64,000 bases of DNA, from assembly GCA_000620545.1 (NCBI GenBank), contig JIBA01000019.1, forward strand, positions 142,254 to 206,253. Reading direction: 5' to 3'. The notes beneath the pieces are model-generated. The model worked only from the letters and a program-made list of their open reading frames with translations, did no database searches and had not been told where the DNA came from. Position 1 is the first letter of the stretch, and every line of letters begins with the position of its first letter. Below, piece by piece: positions 1-8,354 of this stretch. The translations under genes were made by a program, and so were the position numbers. This DNA comes from Intrasporangiaceae bacterium URHB0013. Lineage in GTDB: Bacteria > Actinomycetota > Actinomycetes > Actinomycetales > Dermatophilaceae.

Positions 1-1
1 C

Positions 2-484
2 CGGCGCGCCCGCACCTCGGACGTGCGTGCCATCCGGGCTCTCGTGGCGCCGCTGGCCGAGCGCCGGGTGCTGGTCAGCAAGGAGGCGGTCACCTACTTC
101 GAGAGCCTCCAGGAGTTCCGGGTCGCCGAGCTCGACGGTCGTGTCGTCGGCTGCGGCGCCCTGCATGTCATGTGGGAGGACCTCGCCGAGATCCGCACCC
201 TGGCCGTTGCTGCCGACCAGCGCGGCACCGGTCTCGGTGGGCGGCTGCTCGAGGTCCTCGTCGAGGACGCGCGCGAGATCGGCGTCGAGCGGCTCTTCTG
301 CCTGACCTTCGAGACGGACTTCTTCGTCCGGCACGGCTTCGAGGTCATCGAGGGCCAGGCTGTCCCGACGGACGTCTATGCCGAGCTGCTGCGCTCCTAT
401 GACGAGGGCGTCGCGGAGTTCCTCGACCTCGAACGGGTCAAGCCCAACACCCTCGGCAACACCCGAATGCTCCGCACCCTCTAA
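2..484 (+). CDS. ArgA-like amino-acid N-acetyltransferase (GNAT), 5' end cut by window
   Basis: The frame is already open at the left edge, so the start codon lies outside and only the last 160 residues are seen. The acetyl-CoA pyrophosphate-binding motif QRGTGLGGRLL and the late segment DFFVRHGF are typical of the short N-acetylglutamate-synthase-type GNAT proteins of actinobacteria, which acetylate the amino group of glutamate at the start of arginine synthesis. Substrate is inferred from family resemblance only. The TAA stop shares its last base with the first unit of the repeat array that follows, so the array forms the immediate 3' flank of this gene. Confidence 0.75.
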   Translation, partial: RRARTSDVRAIRALVAPLAERRVLVSKEAVTYFESLQEFRVAELDGRVVGCGALHVMWEDLAEIRTLAVAADQRGTGLGGRLLEVLVEDAREIGVERLFCLTFETDFFVRHGFEVIEGQAVPTDVYAELLRSYDEGVAEFLDLERVKPNTLGNTRMLRTL

Positions 485-990
485 CCGTCGAAAGGCCAAA
501 GTTCGCGGCCTCCTCACCGTCGAAAGGCCAAACTTCGCGGCCTCCTCACCGTCGAAAGGCCAAAGTTCGCGGCCTCCTCACCGTCGAAAGGCCAAACTTC
601 GCGGCGCCCTCACCGTCGAAAGGCCAAACTTCGCGGCGCCCCCACCGTCGAAAGGCCAAACTTCGCGGCGCCCCCACCGTCGAAAGGCCAAACTTCGCGG
701 CCTCCTCACGTCAAGAGGCCAACGATCACGACCGGGGGCTCGACGACCGGTCTGACCACGAAGTCGAACCCAAAACGTGGCCATTCGTCCGTTGGACGGC
801 CGCGAACCATGGGCACTCGACGGCCTGGCAGCAACATACTTTGGCCACTCGACGGGTCGCGGGCCGCAAACTTTGGCCACTCGACCGGGTCGGGGCCACA
901 AACGTTGGCCTCTCGACGGGGGCGGGACCGCAAGCTTTGGCCACTCGACGGGGTCGGGGCCGCAAACGTTGGCCTCTCGACGGGGGAAGG
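484..990. repeat. Repeat array 1: two facing arms of 32-bp units
   Basis: The left arm has eight units starting at 484, 516, 548, 580, 612, 644, 676 and 708, exactly 32 bp apart, each ACCGTCGAAAGGCCAAA followed by a TTCGCGG-rich part; the eighth is degenerate. The right arm has seven reverse-complement units at 777, 809, 841, 873, 905, 937 and 969, also exactly 32 bp apart, the first two degenerate. The arms face each other between two convergent genes and end about 10 bp from the stop of the right-hand gene. Sense units can fold as CCG(T)CGAA paired to TTCGCGG around a nine-base GGCCAA-containing loop. There is no unique spacer and no cas gene, so this is not CRISPR. Confidence 0.9.
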
Positions 991-999
991 TGGGAGGGG

Positions 1000-1932
1000 T
1001 CAGCCGCGGCCGGAGGCGGCGTAGATGCGCCGGACGACGTCCTCGATGTCCGGCTCCTTGACGGTCAGGTCGCGGACCTCGTGACGCGAGGAGACATGGG
1101 CCAGCACGGCGGCCACGGTCGTCGCCTCGGAGTCGAACGCGAACCGCTGGCGCAGCCCGTCGGACTCGCTGTCGATCAGAGTGGCTCCCGGGACGTCGAC
1201 GAGGTCGGGCGTCGGTTGTGCGAGGTCGATGACGACGATGCGCTGCGCGCCGACCGTCCCGGCGAGGCCGTTGAGCGTGCCGTCGAAGGCGAGCCTGCCG
1301 TGGTCGACGACGAGGACCCGGTCGCAGAGCCGCTCGATGTCGCCCATGTCGTGCGTCGTGAGGAGCAGGGTCGTGCCCTCCTCGCGGCGCTCCGCGACGA
1401 GGAACTCGCGCAACCGTTGCTTGGAGAGCACGTCGAGGCCGATCGTCGGCTCGTCCAGGATGAGCAGCTCCGGCGAGTGCAGCAACGCCGCGGCGAGCTC
1501 AGCCCGCATGCGCTGGCCGAGCGACAGGGACCGGACCGCCGTGCCGAGCTGGGGGCCCATCTCGAGCTGCTCGACCAGCAGGTCGGTGCGAGCACGGGTC
1601 ACCTGCTCGTCCATCCGGTGGATGGCCCCGAGAATCTCGAACGAGTCGCGCAGCGGGAGGTCCCACCACAGCTGCGAGCGCTGCCCGAAGACGACCCCCA
1701 CCCGGCGCGCCACCTCGACCCGCTGGCGCATCGGGTCGAACCCGCACGTGCGGACGTGGCCCGAGGTCGGCTTGAGGATGCCGGTCAGCATCTTGATCGT
1801 CGTCGACTTGCCGGCGCCGTTGGCGCCGATGTAGCCCACCGCCTCGCCGGGCTGCACCGAGAAGGTCATCCGGTCCACGGCCCGCGTCTTCTTGAAGTCG
1901 CGCACGAGGTCGCGCGTCTCGATGATGCTCAT
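1000..1932 (-). CDS. ABC exporter ATP-binding protein (COG4586-like)
   Basis: A 310-residue nucleotide-binding protein with Walker A GANGAGKST, signature LSLGQRMRAELA, Walker B LLILDEPTIGLD and the switch histidine in TTHDM. The long form with YIGANGAGKSTTIKMLTGIL fits the COG4586 ATPases that pair with two ABC-2-type permeases, as in the viologen/drug export type. It would power the two membrane proteins encoded just upstream. An AAGGAG site lies 7 bases before the ATG, and the ATG overlaps the preceding permease stop as ATGA, so the three genes form one coupled operon. The substrate cannot be read from the sequence. Confidence 0.85.
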   Translation of the reverse strand: MSIIETRDLVRDFKKTRAVDRMTFSVQPGEAVGYIGANGAGKSTTIKMLTGILKPTSGHVRTCGFDPMRQRVEVARRVGVVFGQRSQLWWDLPLRDSFEILGAIHRMDEQVTRARTDLLVEQLEMGPQLGTAVRSLSLGQRMRAELAAALLHSPELLILDEPTIGLDVLSKQRLREFLVAERREEGTTLLLTTHDMGDIERLCDRVLVVDHGRLAFDGTLNGLAGTVGAQRIVVIDLAQPTPDLVDVPGATLIDSESDGLRQRFAFDSEATTVAAVLAHVSSRHEVRDLTVKEPDIEDVVRRIYAASGRG

Positions 1933-2744
1933 CCGCCGGCTCCTTGGTAGTGACGGGTTCCGAGGCGCCAGCACGTCGCAGCGATGCCCCAGGCCAGCAG
2001 CGCGGCAAGCGGTGTGAGCCAGGCGAGCCAGGTCGGCGCGTACGGGGCCTCGAGGTCGAGGATCGCGACGGCGGGGATGTAGGCCACGAATGCCGTGGGC
2101 ACGACGAACGTCCAGAAGATCCGCAGCGGGCCGGGGAAGACCTGCTGGCTCTGCTGGGCGGCATACGACCCGCCGTAGGTGAAGGCGTTGGTGAACTCCG
2201 CCCCGTCCACGAGGAAGAACTGCAGGCCGCCCGCGGCCGTGAACAGGGCCGCGAAGATCGCCGTGCCGCTGACGACCGTCAGGGCGATGAGGACCACCGT
2301 CTCCGCCGACCACGCGATGTCGGCGGTCGTCAGGGCCACGCCGAGAGCGACCAGCGCCACGGACAGCCGGCCGACCCTCCTCAGCGACAGGTCGCTCGTC
2401 ATGAGCTGGGCGAGCAGCGGGAGTGGGCGGACGTAGAACGCGTCGACCTGACCGGCGCGGATGTAGACCGGCAGCTGGTCGAGGTGTCCGACGAACATGT
2501 CGGCGAGCGAGAACGTGAGGTTGGACAGGGCGAAGACGAGCAGGGTCGCATTGAAGTCGAGGCCGCCGAGCATGTCGACGTTGTGGAAGATCACCCAGAC
2601 CTCGGCAAACTCCGCGAGGCCGACACCGACGGTCCCGAGGATGTCGGTGACGAACGACGTGCGGTACTGCATCTGCGCGTGGGCCCGTGAGGCGAGCAGC
2701 ACCCGGTAGGGACGGAGCCGCTGGGACAGTGTCACGTCAGCCAC
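1929..2744 (-). CDS. ABC-2 type permease (DUF990-like), subunit 2
   Basis: A 271-residue protein with about six hydrophobic segments. The N-terminal part YRTSFVTDILG and the central motif DAFYVRPLPLLAQLM match the permease family that partners COG4586 ATPases (COG3694-type). I place the start at a GTG preceded by GGAGGT, which overlaps the end of the upstream permease by 8 bases; longer reading upstream runs inside that gene. Translational coupling on both sides suggests fixed stoichiometry. Role in export is inferred from family and operon. Confidence 0.78.
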   Translation of the reverse strand: MADVTLSQRLRPYRVLLASRAHAQMQYRTSFVTDILGTVGVGLAEFAEVWVIFHNVDMLGGLDFNATLLVFALSNLTFSLADMFVGHLDQLPVYIRAGQVDAFYVRPLPLLAQLMTSDLSLRRVGRLSVALVALGVALTTADIAWSAETVVLIALTVVSGTAIFAALFTAAGGLQFFLVDGAEFTNAFTYGGSYAAQQSQQVFPGPLRIFWTFVVPTAFVAYIPAVAILDLEAPYAPTWLAWLTPLAALLAWGIAATCWRLGTRHYQGAGG

Positions 2745-3531
2745 CCTGCACCTCCAGACGACGGCGACCGGCACGGAGCACGAACTGCCCGAGAACGAGC
2801 AGCGCGACGGCCCAGAAGACCTGCACCCCGACCGTCGACGCGATGTCTGCGCCGACGACGCGCCCGGCCAGGATGTCGATCGGGTTCTGCAGCATGGAGG
2901 GGAACGGTGACCAGTTGGCGATGGTGCGCAGCCAGTCCGGGAACCACGGCACGGGCAGGTAGAGGCCGCAGAGCAGTCCACCGGTGATCATCCACAGCAG
3001 CGTGATGCCCCGGATCTCGACGAGCCAGAACGCGAGCAGGTTGATGATGAAGTTGCCGGCGAAGGCCACGACGACCGCGAGCACCACCGAGACGGCACCC
3101 GACGCCCAGCTGGCCGCGGACGGCGGCCATGCCATGTCGAACAGGAGGGCGCCGACCAGGAGCGCGGGCACGCCGCGACCGAGGAGGTTGATCCAGGCAC
3201 GGCCGAGATCGCCTGCCAGGTAAGTGATCTGGGGATCGACTGGCCGCAGGAAGTCGACGGCGATGTCACCGGTGCGCACCCGCTCCTTGACCTCGGCGAA
3301 GCCCCAGAGGTTGACCGTGCCGAGCAGGGCCTGGCCCCACCACACGAAGGCGATCGTCGTGGGAGCGTCGTAGCCGCCGATGGACGTGCCGGCCGAGGCG
3401 AGCGCCGCGAGCAGGACGGCGGCGCGGATGAAGCCGAAGACGCAGTTCGTCGTCATCCCGGCCAGCAGCGCCAGCCGGTACGTCGAGTGCCTCCTGAAGC
3501 CGGCTCGGGCGAGCAGCACGAAGGTCTTCAT
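2737..3531 (-). CDS. ABC-2 type permease, subunit 1
   Basis: A 264-residue membrane protein with about six hydrophobic stretches, first gene of the exporter operon. The segment GDIAVDFLRPVDPQITYL parallels the RPL-type motif of the second permease, as expected for the heterodimeric membrane part of this exporter class. The chosen ATG starts MKTFVLLARAGF; an in-frame TTG 60 bases upstream is less likely. It is divergent from the gluconate kinase gene across about 75 bases, which must hold both promoters. Confidence 0.75.
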   Translation of the reverse strand: MKTFVLLARAGFRRHSTYRLALLAGMTTNCVFGFIRAAVLLAALASAGTSIGGYDAPTTIAFVWWGQALLGTVNLWGFAEVKERVRTGDIAVDFLRPVDPQITYLAGDLGRAWINLLGRGVPALLVGALLFDMAWPPSAASWASGAVSVVLAVVVAFAGNFIINLLAFWLVEIRGITLLWMITGGLLCGLYLPVPWFPDWLRTIANWSPFPSMLQNPIDILAGRVVGADIASTVGVQVFWAVALLVLGQFVLRAGRRRLEVQGG

Positions 3532-3608
3532 GACGCACGGACGAGGGCAGGCACAAGGGGCCACGCTACCGAGGAGCCGAGTGGTCTTCAACGGGGTACG
3601 TTCACGGC

Positions 3609-4169
3609 ATGCCGGACGCCCTAGACGAGTCCCCAGCCGCCCCGCAGCCCGAGGCCGACGTCGTCATCGTCATGGGAGTCAGTGGGAGCGGCAAGAGCAC
3701 GGTCGGCAAGGGCATCTCCACGGTCATGGGATGGGAGTTCGCCGAGGGGGACGCCTTCCACTCCGAGGCCAACGTCGAGAAGATGCGCAGCGGCCAGCCC
3801 CTGACCGACGAGGACCGTTGGCCCTGGCTCGAGTCGATCGGCGACTGGATCAGCGGCAAGGAGGCCAGCCGCGAGTCGGCCGTGGTCACCTGCTCGGCGC
3901 TGAGACGCGTCTATCGCGACCTGCTCCGCCGCGACCGTCCGCACGTGCGCTTCCTGCACGTCGAGGCGGCGAGCGACCTCATCGAGGACCGGATGCAGCA
4001 CCGGCCGGGCCACTACATGCCACCGTCGCTCCTGCCCAGCCAGCTGGCCACCCTCGAGCCGCTCGAGCCCGATGAGCCCGGTACCACCGTCACGAACGAA
4101 GGCACCGCCGCAGCGGTGCTCGACAGGTCCCTCAACGCGCTAGGTCTTCGAAAGGACACCACGTCATGA
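3609..4169 (+). CDS. gntK: Gluconokinase
   Basis: A 186-residue P-loop kinase that phosphorylates D-gluconate with ATP to 6-phosphogluconate, feeding the pentose phosphate route. The P-loop GVSGSGKST lies at residues 23-31, followed by the family segments EGDAFHSEANVEKM and LTDEDRWPWL, and CSALRR. Length matches the bacterial thermoresistant gluconokinase family, apart from a short disordered N-terminus. The stop overlaps the start of the gluconate permease (ATGA), a classical kinase-transporter pair. No GntR-type regulator is present nearby. Confidence 0.92.
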   Translation: MPDALDESPAAPQPEADVVIVMGVSGSGKSTVGKGISTVMGWEFAEGDAFHSEANVEKMRSGQPLTDEDRWPWLESIGDWISGKEASRESAVVTCSALRRVYRDLLRRDRPHVRFLHVEAASDLIEDRMQHRPGHYMPPSLLPSQLATLEPLEPDEPGTTVTNEGTAAAVLDRSLNALGLRKDTTS

Positions 4170-5758
4170 CCCTCAGCGTCCTCACTGCCCTGCCCTCCGG
4201 TCTGGCCCCCGCCGCGGCGCGCCTGGCCGACGAGGCCCCCAAGGAGCCGTATGCCGGTGACGCCCAGCTCGTCGTCGCCTGCGTGCTCGGCATCCTCTCG
4301 GTCGTGCTGCTCATCACCGTCGTGAAGCTGCACCCCTTCCTCGCCCTCATGCTCGGCTCGGCGGTGCTCGGTGCCGTCGCCACGATGCCACCCGGGGACA
4401 TTGTCGACAGCTTCCTTGCCGGCTTCGGGACGACGACCGGCGCCGTCGGCGTCCTCATCGCCCTGGGGGCCATGATCGGCAAGATGCTCGAGGACTCCGG
4501 AGGCGCGAACCGCATCGTGTCGACGCTCGTAGGGCGTGTCGGCCCCGGCGGTCTGCCGTGGATGATGGCGGCGATCGCCGCGATCCTCGGCCTTCCGCTC
4601 TTCTTCGAGGTCGGCGTGGTGCTGCTCGTCCCGGTGGTCATCCTGGTCGCGCGCAAGACCGGCATGTCGATCATGAAGGTCGGCATCCCTGCCCTCGCCG
4701 GACTCTCCGTCCTGCACGGCCTCGTGCCCCCGCACCCGGGTCCGCTGACGGCGATCGGCCTGCTCAACGCAGACCTGGGCCGGACCCTCCTCTACGGCAT
4801 CATCATCGCCATCCCGACCGTCATCGTGGCCGGCCCGATCCTGGCGAGGTTCGTCGACCGGTGGGTGCCCAAGTACGTCGATTCCCTGGCCGGGACCGCG
4901 GTGACCGGCCCCCGCGGGGAGCGAGTCACCGCGGTGACCGGTCCCCGCGCGGAGCGAGTCGCTGATGACGCTCCTCATGCCCGGACCGCTGCCGGCTCGG
5001 TCGACCCCACACGTGACGCGCCCGCGGCGGGAGGCGCCCGCTACGGCGACCTCGACGAGCTCGATGCGCCCCTCGCGCCCGGTCGGCGACGGGTCGGGTT
5101 CGGCTCCGCCATCGTGGCGATCACCCTGCCGGTCGCCCTCATGCTCATCGACGCGATCACCAAGCTGCTCGTGACCGACGAGGAGGCGGGGCCGCGTCAG
5201 GTCATCGACGTCTTCGGCACGCCTGTCGTGGCGCTGCTCATCGCCGTCATCTTCTGCTACTTCCGCCTCGGTCTCGCGTCGGGCATGACGCGTGTCCAGG
5301 TCAGCGACAGCTTCGGCGCGAGCCTGCCAGGGATCGCCGCCATCATCCTCATCGTCGCAGCGGGCGGCGGCTTCAAGCAGACCCTCGTGGACGCCGGCGT
5401 CGGCAACGTCATCGCCGACTGGGCCACGGGCGTCAACATCTCGGTGCTCCTGCTCGGCTGGCTCGTCGCCGTGCTGATCCGTCTCGGCACCGGTTCGGCG
5501 ACGGTGGCGACGATCACGGCCGCCGGCATCGTCGGGCCGCTCTCGACGACGCTGAGCACGAGCCACCTGGCCCTGCTGGTCCTCGCGATCGGCTGTGGCT
5601 CGCTCTTCTTCAGCCATGTCAACGACGCCGGCTTCTGGCTCGTCAAGGAGTACTTCGGCCTCACGGTCGGCGAGACGATCAAGTCCTGGTCCGTGATGGA
5701 GACCGTCATCTCCGTCTTCGGCTTCGCGCTCGTCATGGCCCTCAGTCTCGTGGTCTGA
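4166..5758 (+). CDS. gntP: GntP-family gluconate:H+ symporter
   Basis: A 530-residue inner-membrane transporter, about 80 residues longer than usual for GntP. The family segments [20 protein letters not shown] near the middle and [11 protein letters not shown] near the end are clear. The extra length is a hydrophilic cytoplasmic loop at roughly residues 238-310, which carries a tandem duplication, [11 protein letters not shown] then [11 protein letters not shown]. Coupled to gntK by a 4-base overlap, it supplies the kinase substrate. The loop looks like a lineage-specific insertion; the membrane core appears intact. Confidence 0.9.
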   Translation: MTLSVLTALPSGLAPAAARLADEAPKEPYAGDAQLVVACVLGILSVVLLITVVKLHPFLALMLGSAVLGAVATMPPGDIVDSFLAGFGTTTGAVGVLIALGAMIGKMLEDSGGANRIVSTLVGRVGPGGLPWMMAAIAAILGLPLFFEVGVVLLVPVVILVARKTGMSIMKVGIPALAGLSVLHGLVPPHPGPLTAIGLLNADLGRTLLYGIIIAIPTVIVAGPILARFVDRWVPKYVDSLAGTAVTGPRGERVTAVTGPRAERVADDAPHARTAAGSVDPTRDAPAAGGARYGDLDELDAPLAPGRRRVGFGSAIVAITLPVALMLIDAITKLLVTDEEAGPRQVIDVFGTPVVALLIAVIFCYFRLGLASGMTRVQVSDSFGASLPGIAAIILIVAAGGGFKQTLVDAGVGNVIADWATGVNISVLLLGWLVAVLIRLGTGSATVATITAAGIVGPLSTTLSTSHLALLVLAIGCGSLFFSHVNDAGFWLVKEYFGLTVGETIKSWSVMETVISVFGFALVMALSLVV

Positions 5759-5762
5759 CTCG

Positions 5763-6152
5763 GTGGCGACCTCTCCTCGTGACCTGTCGCCCGCGGCTGT
5801 CGAGTTCCTGTCGGTGCGCCACCTCGCGACGCTGACGACACTGCGGCCCGACGGCTCCCCGCACGTCGTGCCGGTGGGCTTCACGTGGGACCCCGGGACC
5901 TCGGTGGCGCGCATCATCACGAGCCGCAGCAGCAAGAAGGCACGCAACGCGCTCGCCGGCGGCCCGGCCGTGCTGTGCCAGGTCGACGGTCGCCACTGGC
6001 TCTCGCTCCAGGGCGCCGCCCGCGTCCTCGACGACCCGGGCGAGGTCGCCGATGCCGAGCAGCGGTATGCCGCCCGCTACCGCCAGCCACGCCCCAACCC
6101 CGAGCGCGTGGTGATCGCCATCGACGTGCGCTCCGTGCTCGGCAACCTCTGA
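5763..6152 (+). CDS. PPOX-class F420-dependent oxidoreductase-like protein
   Basis: A 129-residue single-domain split-barrel protein of the pyridoxamine-phosphate-oxidase superfamily. The N-terminal [23 protein letters not shown] and the [13 protein letters not shown] and [15 protein letters not shown] segments are typical of the small actinobacterial members that bind F420 or flavin. The exact cofactor and substrate cannot be read from sequence. The GTG start is four bases after the gntP stop, so it probably shares that transcript, although a role in gluconate use is not implied. Confidence 0.75.
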   Translation: MATSPRDLSPAAVEFLSVRHLATLTTLRPDGSPHVVPVGFTWDPGTSVARIITSRSSKKARNALAGGPAVLCQVDGRHWLSLQGAARVLDDPGEVADAEQRYAARYRQPRPNPERVVIAIDVRSVLGNL

Positions 6153-6187
6153 CAGGTTCCCACCGCGTGGGCACAGGAGGCTCCCCC

Positions 6188-6201
6188 AGCCCCACGGGGC
6201 T
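6188..6201. terminator. Possible bidirectional terminator hairpin
   Basis: The inverted repeat AGCCCC-AC-GGGGCT lies in the 77-base gap between convergent genes. A second small inverted repeat, CCCAC-CGC-GTGGG, lies just before it. Neither is followed by a T-run, so intrinsic termination is uncertain. Confidence 0.35.
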
Positions 6202-6229
6202 GAGAGCGCGGTTGGCAGGCCAGGCGCCG

Positions 6230-7123
6230 TCAGGCGGGCAGGCGGAAGCGGCTGCCGGACAAGGGCTCGACGAGGCCGTCGGCGACGAGGGAGTCGAGGC
6301 AGCGCATGACCTGCACCCGGTCGTCGGTCGAGTCCTCGAGGCGTGAGAGCGGCAGCGACTCCCGGGCGTCACGCAGGCGACGCAGCAGCTCCCCGCGCAC
6401 CTGCCGGTCGGTGCCGTGCCAGGACTGGCCGCGCCGTGGCGGCCCGTCGTACGCGGGTCGACCCGCACGGTTCCACTCGCACAGGTCCGCCACCGGGCAC
6501 TCGTCGCAGCGGGGGCCGCGGGCGACGCAGACGAGGGCCCCGAGCTCCATGACGGCGACGTTCCAGGTGTTCGCCGTCGCACGGTCGGCCGGCATCGAGT
6601 CCGCAGCCAGCCGGGCCTCGGTCCGGTTGAGCGTCACGTTCGGCAGGGCCTTGCCCTCGGCCGCCCGCGCGAGCACGCGCCGGACGTTGGTGTCGACGAC
6701 GACCTCGGGGATGCCGAAGGCGAAGCACGACACGGCCGCGGCGGTGTAGGCGCCGACACCGGGAAGCGCGAGCAGGTCCTCGGGGGTATCCGGAACCCTC
6801 CCGCCGTGTCGCTCGACCATCGCCCGAGCCGCCTCGTGCAGGCGCAGCGCGCGGCGCGGGTACCCGAGGCGGCCCCAGGCCCGGACGGCATCGCCGGGAG
6901 CAGCCGCCGCCAGGTCAGTGGGGGTCGGCCACCGCTCCATCCACTCGCGCCAGATCGGCTCGACCCGCGCGAGCGGCGTCTGCTGCGACATCACCTCGGA
7001 GAGGAAGACGCCCCACGGGCTGCAGTCGGGCTCGCGCCAGGGCAGGTGCTTGCGCCCGGCCTCGGCGTACCAGGCGTTGACGCGCTCGTGCAGCAGCGAC
7101 ATCGGGGCCCGGGCGGACGACAT
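6230..7123 (-). CDS. mutY: A/G-specific adenine glycosylase MutY
   Basis: A 297-residue DNA repair glycosylase that removes adenine opposite 8-oxoguanine. It shows the catalytic glutamate region SEVMSQQTPLARV, the helix-hairpin-helix LPGVGAYTAAAV, the catalytic aspartate in VVVDTNVRR, and the [4Fe-4S] cysteine loop C-x6-C-x2-C-x5-C (CVARGPRC-DEC-PVADLC). Like other actinobacterial MutY proteins it lacks most of the C-terminal NUDIX-like 8-oxoG recognition domain. I chose the ATG that starts MSSARAPM; an ATG ten codons upstream is also open. It is last in a repair cluster with disA and radA. Confidence 0.93.
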   Translation of the reverse strand: MSSARAPMSLLHERVNAWYAEAGRKHLPWREPDCSPWGVFLSEVMSQQTPLARVEPIWREWMERWPTPTDLAAAAPGDAVRAWGRLGYPRRALRLHEAARAMVERHGGRVPDTPEDLLALPGVGAYTAAAVSCFAFGIPEVVVDTNVRRVLARAAEGKALPNVTLNRTEARLAADSMPADRATANTWNVAVMELGALVCVARGPRCDECPVADLCEWNRAGRPAYDGPPRRGQSWHGTDRQVRGELLRRLRDARESLPLSRLEDSTDDRVQVMRCLDSLVADGLVEPLSGSRFRLPA

Positions 7124-7221
7124 CCCGGCATCGTACGAGACGCCGCCGACCACGGCCCGCGGGCGTGGCCGCTCCGGCAGCCGCGTGGGCGCGCGCCCCT
7201 CTCGGCCGCCCGGCCCCGGGG

Positions 7222-8298
7222 TCAGACGTAGCGCTCGAGGATGCTCGACTCCGCGAGGCGGGACAAGCCCTCACGCACGGTGCGGGCCCGACCCTCACCG
7301 ACACCCTCGACGAGCATGAGGTCCTCGATTCCGGCCGCGAGCAGGCGCTGGAGCGACTCGAAGTGCGACACGAGCCGGTCGACGATCGCGGTGGGCAGGC
7401 GCGGCACCTTGGTCAGGAGGCGGTAGCCCTGCGGCGACACGGGGGCGTCGAGGCTGTCCCCGACGACCGAGAAGCCGACGGCGCGGGCGCCCGCGGCGAG
7501 GTCGAGCAGCTCGACCGAGTTGAGGGTCTGGAGGTTGGCCAGGGCCTCGCCGACGCTGAGCCCGGACTTGGTCGCCGGAAGGTAGTCGCGGATCACGAGC
7601 TCGCGGTCGTTGCCGAGGCCGCCGACGAGCTCCTCGAGCTGCAGGCTCAGCAGGCGCCCGTCGGTGCCGAGCTCGACGACGTAGTCCTGGATCTCGGCCG
7701 AGATGCGCCGCACCATCTCGAGGCGCTGGAGCACCGCGGTGACGTCGCGGATCGTGACGAGGTCCTCGATCTCGAGCGCGGACAGCGTGCCGGTGACCTC
7801 GTCGAGACGGGCCTTGTAGCGCTCGAGGGTCTGCAGGGCCTGGTCGGCGCGCGAGAGGGTCGTGGGCGAGCCTTCGATGACGTGCCGCAGGTCGCCGACG
7901 TAGAGCGCGACCACGCCCATGGACTGGCTCACGGAGATGACGGGGAAGCCGGTCTGCTTCGCGACCCGCTCGGCGGTGCGGTGGCGGGTGCCGGACTCGG
8001 TGGTCTCGATGCGGGAGTCGGGGACGAGCTGGGTCGCGGCGCGCAGGATGCGGGTGCCCTCTCGGTCGAGCACGACGGCGCCGTCCATCTTGCAGAGCTC
8101 GCGGACGCGCGTGGCCGAGAACTCGACGTCGAGCACGAAGCCGCCCGTGCAGATGGAGTCGACGACGCGGTCGAAGCCGAGCACGATGAGGGCTCCGGTG
8201 CGTCCGCGGAGGATGCGCTCGAGGCTGTCGCGCAGCTCCGTTCCGGGTGCCACGGCGGCGAGGGCGGCGCGCAGCAGCAACTCGTCGTTCCGGTCCAT
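7222..8298 (-). CDS. disA: DNA integrity scanning diadenylate cyclase DisA
   Basis: A 358-residue octameric enzyme that scans DNA for branched structures and makes c-di-AMP from two ATP. The diadenylate cyclase motifs DGA (residues 72-74, in KMDGAVVLD) and RHR (105-107, in SGTRHRTAER) are intact. A linker helix domain and a C-terminal helix-hairpin-helix domain (VEGVGEGRARTVREGL) follow. Several starts are in frame; I chose the ATG preceded by AGGGA, which gives the 358-residue length I know for the mycobacterial protein. It sits 56 bases downstream of radA, a conserved pairing in which RadA restrains DisA. Confidence 0.95.
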   Translation of the reverse strand: MDRNDELLLRAALAAVAPGTELRDSLERILRGRTGALIVLGFDRVVDSICTGGFVLDVEFSATRVRELCKMDGAVVLDREGTRILRAATQLVPDSRIETTESGTRHRTAERVAKQTGFPVISVSQSMGVVALYVGDLRHVIEGSPTTLSRADQALQTLERYKARLDEVTGTLSALEIEDLVTIRDVTAVLQRLEMVRRISAEIQDYVVELGTDGRLLSLQLEELVGGLGNDRELVIRDYLPATKSGLSVGEALANLQTLNSVELLDLAAGARAVGFSVVGDSLDAPVSPQGYRLLTKVPRLPTAIVDRLVSHFESLQRLLAAGIEDLMLVEGVGEGRARTVREGLSRLAESSILERYV

Positions 8299-8354
8299 CA
8301 GTTCCCTGTTCGCCATGGGGGCGCCGAGCGCGTCCACCCCGGGTCGCTCGCAGT

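Noticed and set aside
484..990. CRISPR array
   Set aside because: Units are near-identical along their whole 32 bp with no unique spacers, occur in two facing orientations and have no cas genes nearby.
4013..5947. 644-residue minus-strand frame over gntP
   Set aside because: Antisense shadow of gntP. The product is low-complexity Asp/Arg/Glu-rich, and the plus strand encodes a clear transporter.
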